From NCBI RefSeq assembly GCF_003234185.1, contig NZ_QKSM01000015.1, positions 1 through 64,000 on the forward strand: a DNA stretch of 64,000 bases, given 5' to 3'. Below the pieces are notes generated by a model. The model was not told the origin of the DNA and ran no database searches. It saw nothing but the letters and a program-made list of their open reading frames with translations. Below, in pieces: positions 53,480-62,216 of this stretch. The position numbers and the translations under genes were made by a program. The first letter of the stretch is position 1; the number at the start of each line of letters is the position of its first letter. The stretch is from Curtobacterium sp. MCSS17_008 (GTDB lineage Bacteria; Actinomycetota; Actinomycetes; Actinomycetales; Microbacteriaceae).

Positions 53480-55615
53480 ATGAGCAGCGTCGCTTCCGTG
53501 CCCGTGGTCCCCGAGTCCGTCCGGACCGTCGCGTCCCCGTGGACCCTCGGACCGCTCCACCTGCGGAACCGGGTCGTGATGGGTTCGATGCACACCGGGC
53601 TCGAGGTCCTCGACGACGGCGGCGCGGCGATGGCGGCGTTCTACCGCGAGCGCGCAGCCGGGGGTGTCGGGTGCATCGTCACCGGCGGGATCGCCGTCAG
53701 CGACGAGGCCCGCGGCGGTCCGGACTTCGCGGTGTTCGGCGCGGGGGGAGCCGACGAGCGCTTCCGCGTCGCCGTCGACGCCGTGCACGAGGAGGGCGCG
53801 GCCGTCCTCGCGCAGCTCTTCCACGCCGGCCGGTACGCGCTCGTGCAGGGCGTGCTCGACCGGCACGGGCGCCCACAGCGGGCCGTGGCGCCGTCGTCCC
53901 TGCCCTGGGCGGCTGCGCGCGGGGTCGTCCCCGCGGAACTGACGGGTGCCGAGGTGGAGCGGACCATCGAGGACTTCGCGGCTGCGGCCCGGTCAGCGCG
54001 GGACATCGGCTTCGACGGCGTCGAGATCATGGCGTCCGAGGGGTACCTCGTCAACCAGTTCCAGTCGCCGCTCACGAACCTGCGCGACGACGAGTGGGGC
54101 GGCGACGCCGTGCGCCGTCGCCGGTTCGCGATCGAGGTCGTGCGGGCCGTGCGGTCGGCGGTGCCGGACCTCGCGGTGACGATCCGGCTCTCCGGCACCG
54201 ACCTCATGCCGCGCTCGACCACCGACGACGAGGTCGACGCGCTCGTGCAGGGCCTGTTGCCGCTGGGGCTCGACGGCATCTCGGTCGGCATCGGCTGGCA
54301 CGAGTCGCGGACCCCGACCGTGCAGGCCGCGGTGCCGCACGGCGCGTGGCTCGCGTACGCGGAGCGCGTCGCACGGGTGGTGCGGGCGTCCGATCACCCG
54401 GAGGTGCGGGTCATCGCCTCGAACCGGATGACGGACCTGCGGGACGGCGAGGCGGTGCTCGGGGACGGCCTCGTCGACGCGGTGGCCCTGGCCCGACCGT
54501 TCCTGGCCGACCCGGAGATCGTGCAGCGCTCGTTCGCGGGTCGGTTCGAGGTCGTGAACACCTGCATCGGCTGCAACCAGGCGTGCCTCGACCGCTCGAT
54601 CGTCGGGCAGCCGGTGTCGTGCCTCGTGAACCCCCGTGCCGCCCGTGAACTCGCCTTCCCCGCGCGCCCGACGACGGAGCCGAAGCGGGTCGACGTCGTC
54701 GGCGGCGGGCCGGCCGGGCTCGCCGCCGCCGTGGACGCCGCTCGACGCGGGCACACCGTGACGCTCTGGGAGGCCGCCCCGACGCTCGGGGGGCAGTTCG
54801 CCCTGGCCGCCGAGATCCCGGGCAAGGAGGACTACGCGGCCACCGTCCGGGCAGCGCGTGCCGAGCTCGACGAGCGCGGGGCGACGGTCCACCTCGGACG
54901 GGCCGCGACCGCCGCCGACCTGCTCGACAGCGACGCGGTGGTGCTCGCCCCGGGCGTCGTACCGCGTCCGATCGACGTCCCGGGCGCCGAGCTGCCGCAC
55001 GTGGTGTCGTACGAGGCCGCCCTGCGCGACGGTGTGCCACCGGGCACGGTCGCGGTGATCGGCGGTGGCGGGATCGGGGTCGACACGGCGGCGTTCCTGG
55101 TCGAGTCGCCCGACGAGGTCGTCCGGGCCGCGGCGTTCGCCGCCCGGTGGGACGTCGACGTCGCCGACGAGGTCATCGGCGACGTGCCGCAGCGCCTGCC
55201 GGCCGCCGAGCGCGTGCTCCGACCCGGGTCCGAGGTCACCGTGCTCCGACGGACGGGCAAGTTCGGCCAGGGCGTCGGCATCACCTCGCGCTGGGTGGCG
55301 CTCGGTCGGCTGCGCGACGCCGGCGTGCGGATGCTGGGCGGCGTGCAGGAGTACCTGCGGATCGAGCCGGGCGCGCTCTGGATCCGCGACGAGGACGGCG
55401 CCGAACGTGCAGTGCCGGCGGACCACGTCGTGGTGTGCGCCGGGCAGGAGCGGGCTCCCGGGGCGGACGGGACGGCGGGCGACGGGCTCGTGCCGGGCCT
55501 CCGGGCAGTCGGCGTGCCGTTCGCCGTCGTGGGCGGTGCGCGCGACGCCCGGAGCGTCGACGCGGTCCGCGCGACGAGCGAGGCACTCGAGGCGGTGCGG
55601 CGACTCGCGCCGTGA
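53480..55615 (+). CDS. FadH-like old yellow enzyme with fused FAD/NAD domain
   Basis: This 711-residue protein has a TIM-barrel flavin domain of the old yellow enzyme family (1 to about 350), a 4Fe-4S site with C362, C365, C369 and C381 (CIGCNQAC and onward), and a C-terminal FAD/NAD(P) domain starting at VVGGGPAGLAAA with a second GGGGIGVDTA motif. This is the layout of 2,4-dienoyl-CoA reductase and of trimethylamine dehydrogenase-like enzymes. With no beta-oxidation gene nearby, the substrate is open. The ATG is 6 nt after CAGAGT. Confidence 0.87.
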   Translation: MSSVASVPVVPESVRTVASPWTLGPLHLRNRVVMGSMHTGLEVLDDGGAAMAAFYRERAAGGVGCIVTGGIAVSDEARGGPDFAVFGAGGADERFRVAVDAVHEEGAAVLAQLFHAGRYALVQGVLDRHGRPQRAVAPSSLPWAAARGVVPAELTGAEVERTIEDFAAAARSARDIGFDGVEIMASEGYLVNQFQSPLTNLRDDEWGGDAVRRRRFAIEVVRAVRSAVPDLAVTIRLSGTDLMPRSTTDDEVDALVQGLLPLGLDGISVGIGWHESRTPTVQAAVPHGAWLAYAERVARVVRASDHPEVRVIASNRMTDLRDGEAVLGDGLVDAVALARPFLADPEIVQRSFAGRFEVVNTCIGCNQACLDRSIVGQPVSCLVNPRAARELAFPARPTTEPKRVDVVGGGPAGLAAAVDAARRGHTVTLWEAAPTLGGQFALAAEIPGKEDYAATVRAARAELDERGATVHLGRAATAADLLDSDAVVLAPGVVPRPIDVPGAELPHVVSYEAALRDGVPPGTVAVIGGGGIGVDTAAFLVESPDEVVRAAAFAARWDVDVADEVIGDVPQRLPAAERVLRPGSEVTVLRRTGKFGQGVGITSRWVALGRLRDAGVRMLGGVQEYLRIEPGALWIRDEDGAERAVPADHVVVCAGQERAPGADGTAGDGLVPGLRAVGVPFAVVGGARDARSVDAVRATSEALEAVRRLAP

Positions 55616-55683
55616 GGTGTCGACCCCGCCGGCGCGTCCTGACTCGCTTCTCGGGCGGAAACCTGCAAGAATGAACGGTCGAA

Positions 55684-55719
55684 TCGCGTCCGCTCGACCC
55701 TCTATCCAGCGGATCGCGA
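55684..55719 (+). promoter_or_regulatory. hairpin in the rpsP leader
   Basis: TCGCGTCCGCT (55684-55694) pairs with AGCGGATCGCGA (55708-55719) with one bulge, about 80 nt before rpsP. An AAGAAT at 55667-55672 may be the -10, placing the stem at the 5' end of the mRNA. It could be a ribosomal-protein leader element. Confidence 0.4.
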
Positions 55720-55798
55720 ATCTCTCAGAGCTTCCACCGCGCGTGCCCCCACGCCCGCGGTTCCGGTTCAACCACAACAACACGCAACAGGAGCAATT

Positions 55799-56215
55799 GT
55801 GGCTGTCAAGATCCGTCTCAAGCGTCTCGGTAAGATCCGTGCGCCGTACTACCGTGTCGTCGTCGCCGACTCGCGCACCAAGCGCGACGGTCGCGTGATC
55901 GAGGAGATCGGCAAGTACCACCCCACCGAGGAGCCCTCGGTCATCGAGATCAACTCGGACCGTGCGCAGTACTGGCTCGGCGTCGGCGCGCAGCCGACCG
56001 AGCAGGTCGCGGCGCTCCTCAAGCTGACCGGCGACTGGGGCAAGTTCAAGGGCGAGGGCAACACCGAGTCCGCCGTCAAGGTCGCCGAGCCGAAGGAAGC
56101 CTTCGTCGCCGACTCGGCCAAGAAGCCGGTCCTCAAGCCGAAGTCGGAGAAGAAGGCCCCCGAGGCCCCCGCCGCCGACGAGTCGGCCGACGCCGCTGAG
56201 ACGACCGAGGCCTGA
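55799..56215 (+). CDS. rpsP: 30S ribosomal protein S16
   Basis: This 138-residue S16 has the conserved core in residues 1-85 ([34 protein letters not shown]) and a charged alanine/lysine/glutamate tail of about 50 residues that most S16 proteins lack but actinobacterial ones often have. The GTG start is 4 nt after CAGGAG plus a short spacer. It heads the rpsP-khpA-rimM-trmD operon. Confidence 0.97.
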   Translation: MAVKIRLKRLGKIRAPYYRVVVADSRTKRDGRVIEEIGKYHPTEEPSVIEINSDRAQYWLGVGAQPTEQVAALLKLTGDWGKFKGEGNTESAVKVAEPKEAFVADSAKKPVLKPKSEKKAPEAPAADESADAAETTEA

Positions 56216-56219
56216 TTCC

Positions 56220-56456
56220 TTGCTCGAATCCGCGCTGACGCACCTCGTCAAGGGGATCGTCGATCACCCGGACGACGTGCGCGTCGCCAGTTCCACCTCC
56301 GCGCGGGGCGAGGTCCTCGAGGTGCGTGTGCACCCCGAGGACCTCGGCCGCGTGATCGGTCGCGCCGGACGGACCGCAAAGGCGCTCCGCACCCTCGTCT
56401 CGGCTCTCGCCGACGGCGGGCGGGTGCGGGTCGACGTGGTCGACACCGATTCCTAG
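56220..56456 (+). CDS. khpA: KH domain RNA-binding protein KhpA
   Basis: This 78-residue single KH domain protein has the GxxG RNA-binding loop in VIGRAGRTAKALRTLV. KhpA, often as a complex with KhpB/Jag, binds many RNAs and affects cell-envelope growth. The TTG at 56220 is the start, 4 nt after rpsP; it gives the expected MLESALTHL N terminus. It sits between rpsP and rimM, its normal place in Gram-positive genomes. Confidence 0.93.
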   Translation: MLESALTHLVKGIVDHPDDVRVASSTSARGEVLEVRVHPEDLGRVIGRAGRTAKALRTLVSALADGGRVRVDVVDTDS

Positions 56457-56475
56457 GGAGACGACCCAGCTCCGG

Positions 56476-57036
56476 GTGGGTCGCATCACGAAGGCGCACG
56501 GGCTCAAGGGCGGCATCAAGCTCGAGCTCTACACCGACGACCCGGATCGTCGGTTCACGCCAGGAGCGGAGTTCACGCTCCAGGTCCCCGCGGACTCCCC
56601 GTGGTCGGGCAGGTCGATCACGCTGGACGAGCTCCGCTGGTACAACGGCCACCCGGTCGCCTTCTTCGAGGGCGTCGCGGACCGCACCGCCGCTGAGACA
56701 CTCGCGCGGGCGATCCTCTGGGTCGAGCAGGACGCCGACGCCGAGACCGGCGAGGACGAAGCCTGGTACGACCACCAGCTGGTCGGACTCCGCGTGCTCC
56801 GCGACGGCGTCGAGGTCGGCACCGTCGCACGCGTCGACCACCTGCCGGCGCAGGACCTGCTCGCCATCGACACCCCCTCGCGCGGCGAGGTCCTGGTGCC
56901 GTTCGTCTCGGCGATCGTGCCGACGGTCGACATCGCCGCCGGGACCGTCACGGTGACGCCGCCCACGGGCCTGTTCGAGGAGCCCGAGGACACCTCGCGC
57001 CCCGAGACGGTCACGCCGACCGACCCCGAGGGCTGA
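56476..57036 (+). CDS. rimM: ribosome maturation factor RimM
   Basis: This 30S assembly factor of at least 186 residues has [16 protein letters not shown] and the PRC-barrel half with [11 protein letters not shown] and [12 protein letters not shown]. The first normal start codon, GTG at 56476, is 15 nt after AGGGAG. It cuts off the family's usual TQLRVGRI N terminus, which is encoded in frame just upstream (ACG ACC CAG CTC CGG). No ATG, GTG or TTG lies in that stretch. Translation may start at a rare codon such as ACG (56461) or ATT (56449). Confidence 0.9.
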   Translation: MGRITKAHGLKGGIKLELYTDDPDRRFTPGAEFTLQVPADSPWSGRSITLDELRWYNGHPVAFFEGVADRTAAETLARAILWVEQDADAETGEDEAWYDHQLVGLRVLRDGVEVGTVARVDHLPAQDLLAIDTPSRGEVLVPFVSAIVPTVDIAAGTVTVTPPTGLFEEPEDTSRPETVTPTDPEG

Positions 57037-57038
57037 TC

Positions 57039-57728
57039 GTGCGCATCGACATCGTCACGATCTTCCCGGAGTTCTTCTCCGTCCTCGACGTCTCGCTGCT
57101 CGGCAAGGCCCGGCAGGAGAAGCTCCTGGACGTGCACGTGCACGATCTGCGGAACTGGACGACCGACCGGCACCGCACCGTCGACGACACCCCGTACGGC
57201 GGCGGCGCGGGCATGGTCATGAAGCCCGAACCGTGGGCACAGGCGCTGTCGTCGATCCTCCGCGAGGACGGATCGTCGACACTCGTCGTGCCCACCCCGG
57301 CCGGAACGCCGTTCCGACAGCCGATCGCCCGGTCGCTCGCCGACCACGAGCACCTCGTCTTCGCCTGCGGGCGGTACGAGGGGATCGACGCCCGTGTGTT
57401 CGAGTGGGCCGCGTCCCGCTGCTCGGTGGTCGAGCTCTCGCTCGGCGACTACGTCCTGAACGGCGGAGAGGTCGCGGCGATGGCGATGATCGAGGCGGTC
57501 GGCCGCCTGGTCCCCGGCGTCGTCGGCAACCCCGAGTCCCTCGTCGAGGAGTCCCACGAGGACGGCCTGCTCGAGTACCCCTCGTACACGAAGCCCGCGG
57601 TCTGGCGGGACCTCGAGGTGCCGGACGTGCTGCTCAGCGGGCACCACGCCCGGGTCGCGGCCTGGCGGCACGAGCAGCAGGTGGAGCGGACGCGGCGCGT
57701 CCGACCCGACCTGCTGCCCGACGCGTAG
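57039..57728 (+). CDS. trmD: tRNA (guanine37-N1)-methyltransferase
   Basis: This 229-residue SPOUT-class methyltransferase has [12 protein letters not shown] at the start, [17 protein letters not shown], and the SAM knot segments [11 protein letters not shown] and [20 protein letters not shown]. It protects reading frame by methylating G37. The GTG start follows rimM by 2 bp and is the last gene of the rpsP operon. Confidence 0.97.
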   Translation: MRIDIVTIFPEFFSVLDVSLLGKARQEKLLDVHVHDLRNWTTDRHRTVDDTPYGGGAGMVMKPEPWAQALSSILREDGSSTLVVPTPAGTPFRQPIARSLADHEHLVFACGRYEGIDARVFEWAASRCSVVELSLGDYVLNGGEVAAMAMIEAVGRLVPGVVGNPESLVEESHEDGLLEYPSYTKPAVWRDLEVPDVLLSGHHARVAAWRHEQQVERTRRVRPDLLPDA

Positions 57729-57812
57729 CGCCGGTTCGCTGGGCGCCGCGGCTCGTCTGACCCCCGGCCCGCGACCGACCCCCGGTGGCCCCGGTGGGTG
57801 CCGGGCGGTTCG

Positions 57813-57896
57813 GGTCGGACGACGTGCCGTCAGTGCGCGTTCCGGTCGCACGACGTGCCGTCCGTGCGCGTTCCGGTCGCACGACGTGCCGTCCAC
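57813..57896. repeat. 31-bp direct repeats with an internal palindrome
   Basis: Units at 57813-57843 and 57844-57874 differ at a few positions, and a third, truncated unit starts at 57875. Each carries a GCACGACGTGC-type dyad (GGACGACGTGC in the first). They lie in the 220-bp convergent gap between trmD and map, where no other terminator is visible. Confidence 0.85.
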
Positions 57897-57948
57897 GCGG
57901 AACGTGAGCGGCAGGTCGCGCGACCAGGACGTGCGCCCCTCCCGCCCG

Positions 57949-58740
57949 TCAGACGGTCGCGCCGGTGCGCTGGGCGCGACGCAGGGTGAGGACCTCGGGA
58001 CCGGCCTCGGTGACGGCGACGGTGTGCTCGACGTGCGCGGCACGCGAGCCGTCGACGCTCTTCAACGTCCAGCCGTCCTCGTCCTGCACGAGTTCGTCGG
58101 TGCCCTGCATGAGCCAGGGCTCGATCGCGACGACGAGTCCGGGGCGCAGCTTCAGCCCGCGCCCGGGGCGGCCGTCGTTCGGCACGTGCGGGTCGCCGTG
58201 CATGGTCCGGCCGACCCCGTGGCCACCGAACTGCGTGTTCACGGTGTAACCGGCGTCCTTGGCGACCCGACCGATGGCGTACGAGACGTCGCCCAGCTTG
58301 TTGCCGGGACGGAACTGCTCGATCCCTGCCGCGAGCGCTCGCTCGACGGTCTCGACGAGCCGCTGGTCCTCCTCCCGGACGGTGCCCACCTGCACGGTGA
58401 TCGCTGAGTCGGCGACCCACCCGTCGACGCTCGCGGCGAAGTCGAGGCTGACCAGGTCGCCGTCGACCAGGACGCGGTCGTGGGGCAGACCGTGCAGTGC
58501 GGCGTCGTTGACCGAGGTGCAGAGGTTCCTGCCGAACGGCGAGTTGCCGAACGACGGGTGGTAGTCGACGTAGCAGCTGACCGCGCCGCGCTCGGCGATC
58601 ATCCGGGCGGCCACGCGGTCGAGGTCGAGCAGGTTCACGCCCACGTCGACGGTCTCGAGCAGTTCGTCGAGGACGTCGGCGACGAACCGGCCGGCGGCGC
58701 GCAGGCCCTCCAGCTCGGCGGGGGTGCGGAGTTCGATCAT
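57949..58740 (-). CDS. map: type I methionine aminopeptidase
   Basis: This 263-residue metalloprotease removes N-terminal methionine. It has the conserved histidine in YHPSFGNSPFGRN, metal-binding aspartates in LDFAASVDGWVADSAIT, GHGVG, and metal glutamates in VVAIEPW and VEHTV. No N-terminal zinc-finger extension is present. The ATG at 58740 lies 6 nt from CAGGAT (58747-58752). It is divergent from rplS. Confidence 0.95.
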   Translation of the reverse strand: MIELRTPAELEGLRAAGRFVADVLDELLETVDVGVNLLDLDRVAARMIAERGAVSCYVDYHPSFGNSPFGRNLCTSVNDAALHGLPHDRVLVDGDLVSLDFAASVDGWVADSAITVQVGTVREEDQRLVETVERALAAGIEQFRPGNKLGDVSYAIGRVAKDAGYTVNTQFGGHGVGRTMHGDPHVPNDGRPGRGLKLRPGLVVAIEPWLMQGTDELVQDEDGWTLKSVDGSRAAHVEHTVAVTEAGPEVLTLRRAQRTGATV

Positions 58741-58758
58741 GCGTCCATCCTGCACCGG

Positions 58759-58788
58759 TTGGCAGCGGCTCCCCTTCTGTGGCAGGAT
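58759..58788 (+). promoter_or_regulatory. rplS promoter
   Basis: TTGGCA (58759-58764), an 18-nt spacer and CAGGAT (58783-58788) precede a leader of about 115 nt before rplS. A GACTC/GAGTC stem near 58809-58828 is the only structure I notice in that leader. Confidence 0.5.
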
Positions 58789-58908
58789 TGATCGCTGTGC
58801 CCTGGCTGGACTCTGCCATGGGGGAGTCGCCGATTCCGGGCACGAACACCTTCTTTCCAGCTACCGATCCGCGGCGACCCGTGCGCGTCCGCAGAGAGTG
58901 AACCGAAC

Positions 58909-59265
58909 ATGAGCCAGCTCCTCGACCACGTCGACGCAGCGTCGCTGCGTACCGACGTCCCCGACTTCCGTCCCGGCGACACCATCAAGGTGCACGTCAA
59001 CATCATCGAGGGCACGCGCTCGCGTATCCAGGTCTTCCAGGGCGTCGTCATCGCGCGTCAGGGCCACGGCCTCGGCGAGACCTTCAAGGTGCGCAAGGTG
59101 AGCTTCCAGGTCGGCGTCGAGCGCTGGTTCCCGGTGCACTCGCCGATCATCGACCACATCGAGGTCGTCACCCGCGGTGACGTCCGTCGCGCGAAGCTGT
59201 ACTACCTGCGCGAGCTGCGGGGCAAGGCCGCCCGCCGCAAGATCAAGGAGAAGCGCGACGCCTGA
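58909..59265 (+). CDS. rplS: 50S ribosomal protein L19
   Basis: This 118-residue L19 has [35 protein letters not shown] and a basic tail ([12 protein letters not shown]). It lies at the subunit interface. The ATG is preceded by AGAGAG at 11 nt. It is followed by lepB and rnhB after a 154-bp gap. Confidence 0.97.
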   Translation: MSQLLDHVDAASLRTDVPDFRPGDTIKVHVNIIEGTRSRIQVFQGVVIARQGHGLGETFKVRKVSFQVGVERWFPVHSPIIDHIEVVTRGDVRRAKLYYLRELRGKAARRKIKEKRDA

Positions 59266-59419
59266 TCGCCTTCACAGTGAGCGCCCGCGAGCCGGGTGCC
59301 GCTGGACGCCCCTCGCCGATGTACGGTTGTGCATCGACGGGGGGCTTTCCCGTTGTGCGCGCTCCGAGGGAGCGCAGGGTCTCCGCGCTCGTCGAGTGCG
59401 GACGTGAGCGAGAGCGGAA

Positions 59420-60163
59420 ATGACGGACACGACGCACGGATCGGGGCGCCGCCCGCGGACGGAGAAGCAGGGGAACGGCGTCCTGACGTTCCTGCGGGAC
59501 CTCGTCATCATCTTCCTCGCCGCACTGCTCGTGTCGTTCCTCGTGAAGACGTTCCTGATCCGGTCGTTCTACATCCCGTCGGCGTCCATGGAGAACACGC
59601 TGCAGATCAACGATCGGGTGATCGTGAACGAACTCGTGCCGGACGTCGTGTCGCTGAAGCGCGGCGACGTCGTCGTGTTCAAGGACCCGGGCGGGTGGCT
59701 GACCGGCGCGGACGTGCCGAACGTCGCGCCCACGACGCAGCCGGCGAAGGCGATCGACTGGCTCCTCACCCAGGTCGGGCTGGGCACCGGTGACAGCGAC
59801 GACCACCTCATCAAGCGCGTCATCGGGCTGCCGGGCGACGAGGTGTCGTGCTGCAACGACCTCGGGCAGATGTCCGTCAACGGGGTGCCGATCACGGAGC
59901 CGTACACGCTCCTGCCCGACGGAGCACCGGCGTCGGCCGATCCGTTCTCGGTGACCGTGCCCGCGGGGTCCATCTGGGTGATGGGCGACAATCGGAACGA
60001 CTCGAAGGACTCCCGGTACAACCGCGACACCCCGTCGAAGGGCTTCGTCCCGCTGTCGGACGTGACCGGGCGGGCGTTCGTCATCTCCTGGCCGACGAGC
60101 CGGTGGACCTGGCTCGACGACCACCCCGAGGTCTTCGCGGGCGTGGAGGAGCGGGACGAGTGA
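59420..60163 (+). CDS. lepB: signal peptidase I
   Basis: This 247-residue membrane protease has one N-terminal helix (residues 23-42), catalytic serine S56 in PSASMENT, and general base K132 in HLIKRVIGLPGD, then MGDNRNDSKDSR. It cleaves exported protein signals. A pair of adjacent cysteines (SCCND) is unusual but fits actinobacterial relatives. The upstream gap has a TACGGT near 59322 and a 7-bp hairpin at 59359-59375. rnhB overlaps by 4 bp. Confidence 0.95.
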   Translation: MTDTTHGSGRRPRTEKQGNGVLTFLRDLVIIFLAALLVSFLVKTFLIRSFYIPSASMENTLQINDRVIVNELVPDVVSLKRGDVVVFKDPGGWLTGADVPNVAPTTQPAKAIDWLLTQVGLGTGDSDDHLIKRVIGLPGDEVSCCNDLGQMSVNGVPITEPYTLLPDGAPASADPFSVTVPAGSIWVMGDNRNDSKDSRYNRDTPSKGFVPLSDVTGRAFVISWPTSRWTWLDDHPEVFAGVEERDE

Positions 60164-60873
60164 GCGCCGTCCGGCCCTCCCTGCGCGTCGAGAAGAAGCT
60201 GCTCTCCGCCGGACGGGTGACCGTGATCGGCATGGACGAGGTCGGCCGTGGTGCGATCGCCGGCCCGGTCGCCGTCGGTGTCGCAGCCGTGACGGTGGAC
60301 GTCGGGCGGGTGCCGCAGGGCCTCGCCGACTCGAAGCTGCTGTCCGCTGCACGGCGCACCGAGCTCGTGCCGGTGGTCCGCCGCTGGGCGCGCACCGCCG
60401 TGGGGATGGCGACCGCGCAGGTCGTCGACGAGCAGGGGATCGTGCCGGCGCTCGGACAGGCGGGCGCTGCGGCCCTCGGGGCGCTGGTGCAGGACGGGCT
60501 GTCGCTCGACGGCGCGGTGGTCGTGCTGGACGGGTCGTTCGACTGGTTGTCCCGGGCGGTCCCCGGCGAGCTGACGCGTGCGCTCGGTCCGCTCGACGTC
60601 GTGGTCCGGGTCAAGGCCGACCGTGACTGTGCCTCGGTCGCAGCGGCGTCCGTCGTCGCGAAGGTCGAGCGGGACGCCCTGATGGTCGCGGCGCACGACG
60701 ACGCCCCGCACTACGCCTGGGCATCGAACAAGGGCTACGGATCCGCGGCGCACTACGACGGCATCCGGGCTGTCGGTGCCCACACGCTGCACCGGAAGAG
60801 CTGGCTCCACCAGGCGTCGAGCGTCGCCCTCGACGGGTTCGACGCACTCGAAGGGCTCCCCGCCGCCGGCTGA
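60160..60873 (+). CDS. rnhB: ribonuclease HII
   Basis: This 237-residue RNase HII removes ribonucleotides from DNA. The catalytic D26 and E27 are in DEVGRGAIAGP, with further acidic residues in VLDGSFDWL and KADRDCASVAAAS. The GTG start overlaps lepB as GTGA. Its position between lepB and the DUF2469 gene is standard in actinobacteria. Confidence 0.96.
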   Translation: MSAVRPSLRVEKKLLSAGRVTVIGMDEVGRGAIAGPVAVGVAAVTVDVGRVPQGLADSKLLSAARRTELVPVVRRWARTAVGMATAQVVDEQGIVPALGQAGAAALGALVQDGLSLDGAVVVLDGSFDWLSRAVPGELTRALGPLDVVVRVKADRDCASVAAASVVAKVERDALMVAAHDDAPHYAWASNKGYGSAAHYDGIRAVGAHTLHRKSWLHQASSVALDGFDALEGLPAAG

Positions 60874-60921
60874 CCACGCTGTCGTCCACCGCTCGCCGAC
60901 TCGCCGTAGACTGTGCGGGCG

Positions 60922-61245
60922 ATGGATGACGACGAATTCGACGACTACGACCGCGAGGTCGAACTTGCCCTGTACCGCGAGTACCGCGACGTCGTGTCGC
61001 AGTTCCGGTACGTGGTCGAGACCGAGCGGCGGTTCTACCTGGCCAACGAGGTCGACCTCGTCCGCCGGGACACCGAGCACGACTTCTACTTCGAATTGAC
61101 GATGAACGACGTCTGGGTCTGGGACGTGTACCGATCCGACCGTTTCGTGAAGTCCGTCCGCGTCCTCACGTTCAAGGACGTGAACGTCGAAGAACTGACC
61201 AGCCGGGAACTCGAACTCCCGAAGGAACTCGCACTCGACGAGTGA
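60922..61245 (+). CDS. DUF2469 family protein
   Basis: This 107-residue acidic protein starts MDDDEFDDYDREVELALYRE and has YLANEVDLVRRD and WVWDVYRSDRFVKSVRVLTFKDVN. DUF2469 is confined to actinobacteria and almost always follows rnhB. Its function is unknown. The ATG at 60922 is 9 nt from TAGACT (60907-60912), so it has its own promoter. Confidence 0.92.
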   Translation: MDDDEFDDYDREVELALYREYRDVVSQFRYVVETERRFYLANEVDLVRRDTEHDFYFELTMNDVWVWDVYRSDRFVKSVRVLTFKDVNVEELTSRELELPKELALDE

Positions 61246-61352
61246 TCGTCGTCTTCTTGTCGGAATGACGACCCGGACCCTTTCCGGTGACATTCCTGCA
61301 ATTGTGACGATACGGTGGTGGAGATCCTTTCCCCACGACCCAGGAGCACGAC

Positions 61353-61706
61353 ATGGCACAGAAGGTCACCGTCCAGCTCGTCGACGACCTCGACGACTCG
61401 CCCATCGCAGCCGGCGAAGGCCGCACCGTCGAATTCGCATTCGACGGTTCGAACTACGAGATCGACCTCTCCGACGAGAACGTGGACAAGTTCCGCGAAG
61501 CCATCTCCGACTACGTCGCGGCCGCCCGCAAGGTGTCCGGTCGTCGGTCCGGCGGCAGCGGTTCCGCGCCCAAGTCGGCTCCCAAGCGCGGCAACTCCGA
61601 GGAACTCGCGAAGATCCGTGAATGGGCGAAGGAGAACGGCTACGAGGTCTCCAGCCGCGGCCGTATCTCCACGCAGGTGCAGGAAGCCTACGCAGCGGCG
61701 CACTGA
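61353..61706 (+). CDS. lsr2: nucleoid-associated protein Lsr2
   Basis: This 117-residue Lsr2 has the N-terminal dimerisation domain (KVTVQLVDDLDDSPIAAGEGRTVEFAFDG) and a C-terminal DNA-binding domain with the RGR minor-groove hook in SSRGRIST. It silences AT-rich, often foreign, DNA as H-NS does in enterobacteria. The ATG is preceded by AGGAG at 6 nt. A hairpin terminator follows 15 nt after the stop. Its own upstream region (61246-61352) is markedly AT-richer than its surroundings, which suits autoregulation. Confidence 0.95.
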   Translation: MAQKVTVQLVDDLDDSPIAAGEGRTVEFAFDGSNYEIDLSDENVDKFREAISDYVAAARKVSGRRSGGSGSAPKSAPKRGNSEELAKIREWAKENGYEVSSRGRISTQVQEAYAAAH

Positions 61707-61720
61707 CGCTGACGTCCCAC

Positions 61721-61751
61721 GACCCCGGGTGATCACGCATCACCCGGGGTC
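61721..61751 (+). terminator. lsr2 terminator
   Basis: A perfect 13-bp inverted repeat (61721-61733 with 61739-61751) around a CACGC loop is followed by TCGTCATT. Confidence 0.85.
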
Positions 61752-61859
61752 TCGTCATTCCTGCACAGCATTTCCATCGCTCGTGCTCTTCCACAATCTC
61801 GTCGTCGAGCAGTCGCGTGACCGGTGGTCTCCCTCATCGTCGTCGGCGGAGGCAACGAC

Positions 61860-62216
61860 ATGGAACGACGACGAACGCTCGGCAGGTACGGCGAGGACCA
61901 GGCAGTGGCTTGGCTCACCGATCGCGGGTACCGATTGGTGGAACGCAACTGGCGGTGTGCGCGCGGAGAAGTCGACGTCGTCGCGTGGCACGGGCCGACG
62001 CTCGTCTTCATCGAGGTGAAGACGCGGGCCGGGACATCGACCGGTCACCCGTTCGAGGCGATCACGCCGGCGAAGACCGCTCGGCTGCGACAGCTCGTCC
62101 CGATGTGGTTCGCAGCCCACCCGGGCACGCACGCGCCGGCGGTCCGGCTCGACGCCGTCGCGGTGCACGTCGACGGGGACCGGGTCGGCGTCGAGCACGT
62201 CGCGGGGATCCTGTGA
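61860..62216 (+). CDS. yraN: YraN/UPF0102 family endonuclease-like protein
   Basis: This 118-residue protein has GRYGEDQAVAWLTDRGYRLVERNWR, the GEVDVVAW strand and VFIEVKTRAGTSTG, which together hold the D-E-x-K type residues of the endonuclease fold. Its role is unproven; neighbours comM and dprA are DNA-uptake genes. The ATG at 61860 has CGGAGG 7 nt upstream, so it is preferred over a start at 61824. Confidence 0.92.
   Translation: MERRRTLGRYGEDQAVAWLTDRGYRLVERNWRCARGEVDVVAWHGPTLVFIEVKTRAGTSTGHPFEAITPAKTARLRQLVPMWFAAHPGTHAPAVRLDAVAVHVDGDRVGVEHVAGIL

Noticed and set aside
57813..57896. CRISPR array
   Set aside because: The 31-bp units are directly adjacent with no spacers between them, and no cas genes are present.
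58795..58908. L19 ribosomal leader RNA before rplS
   Set aside because: Only one short GACTC/GAGTC stem is evident, too little to call a structured element.
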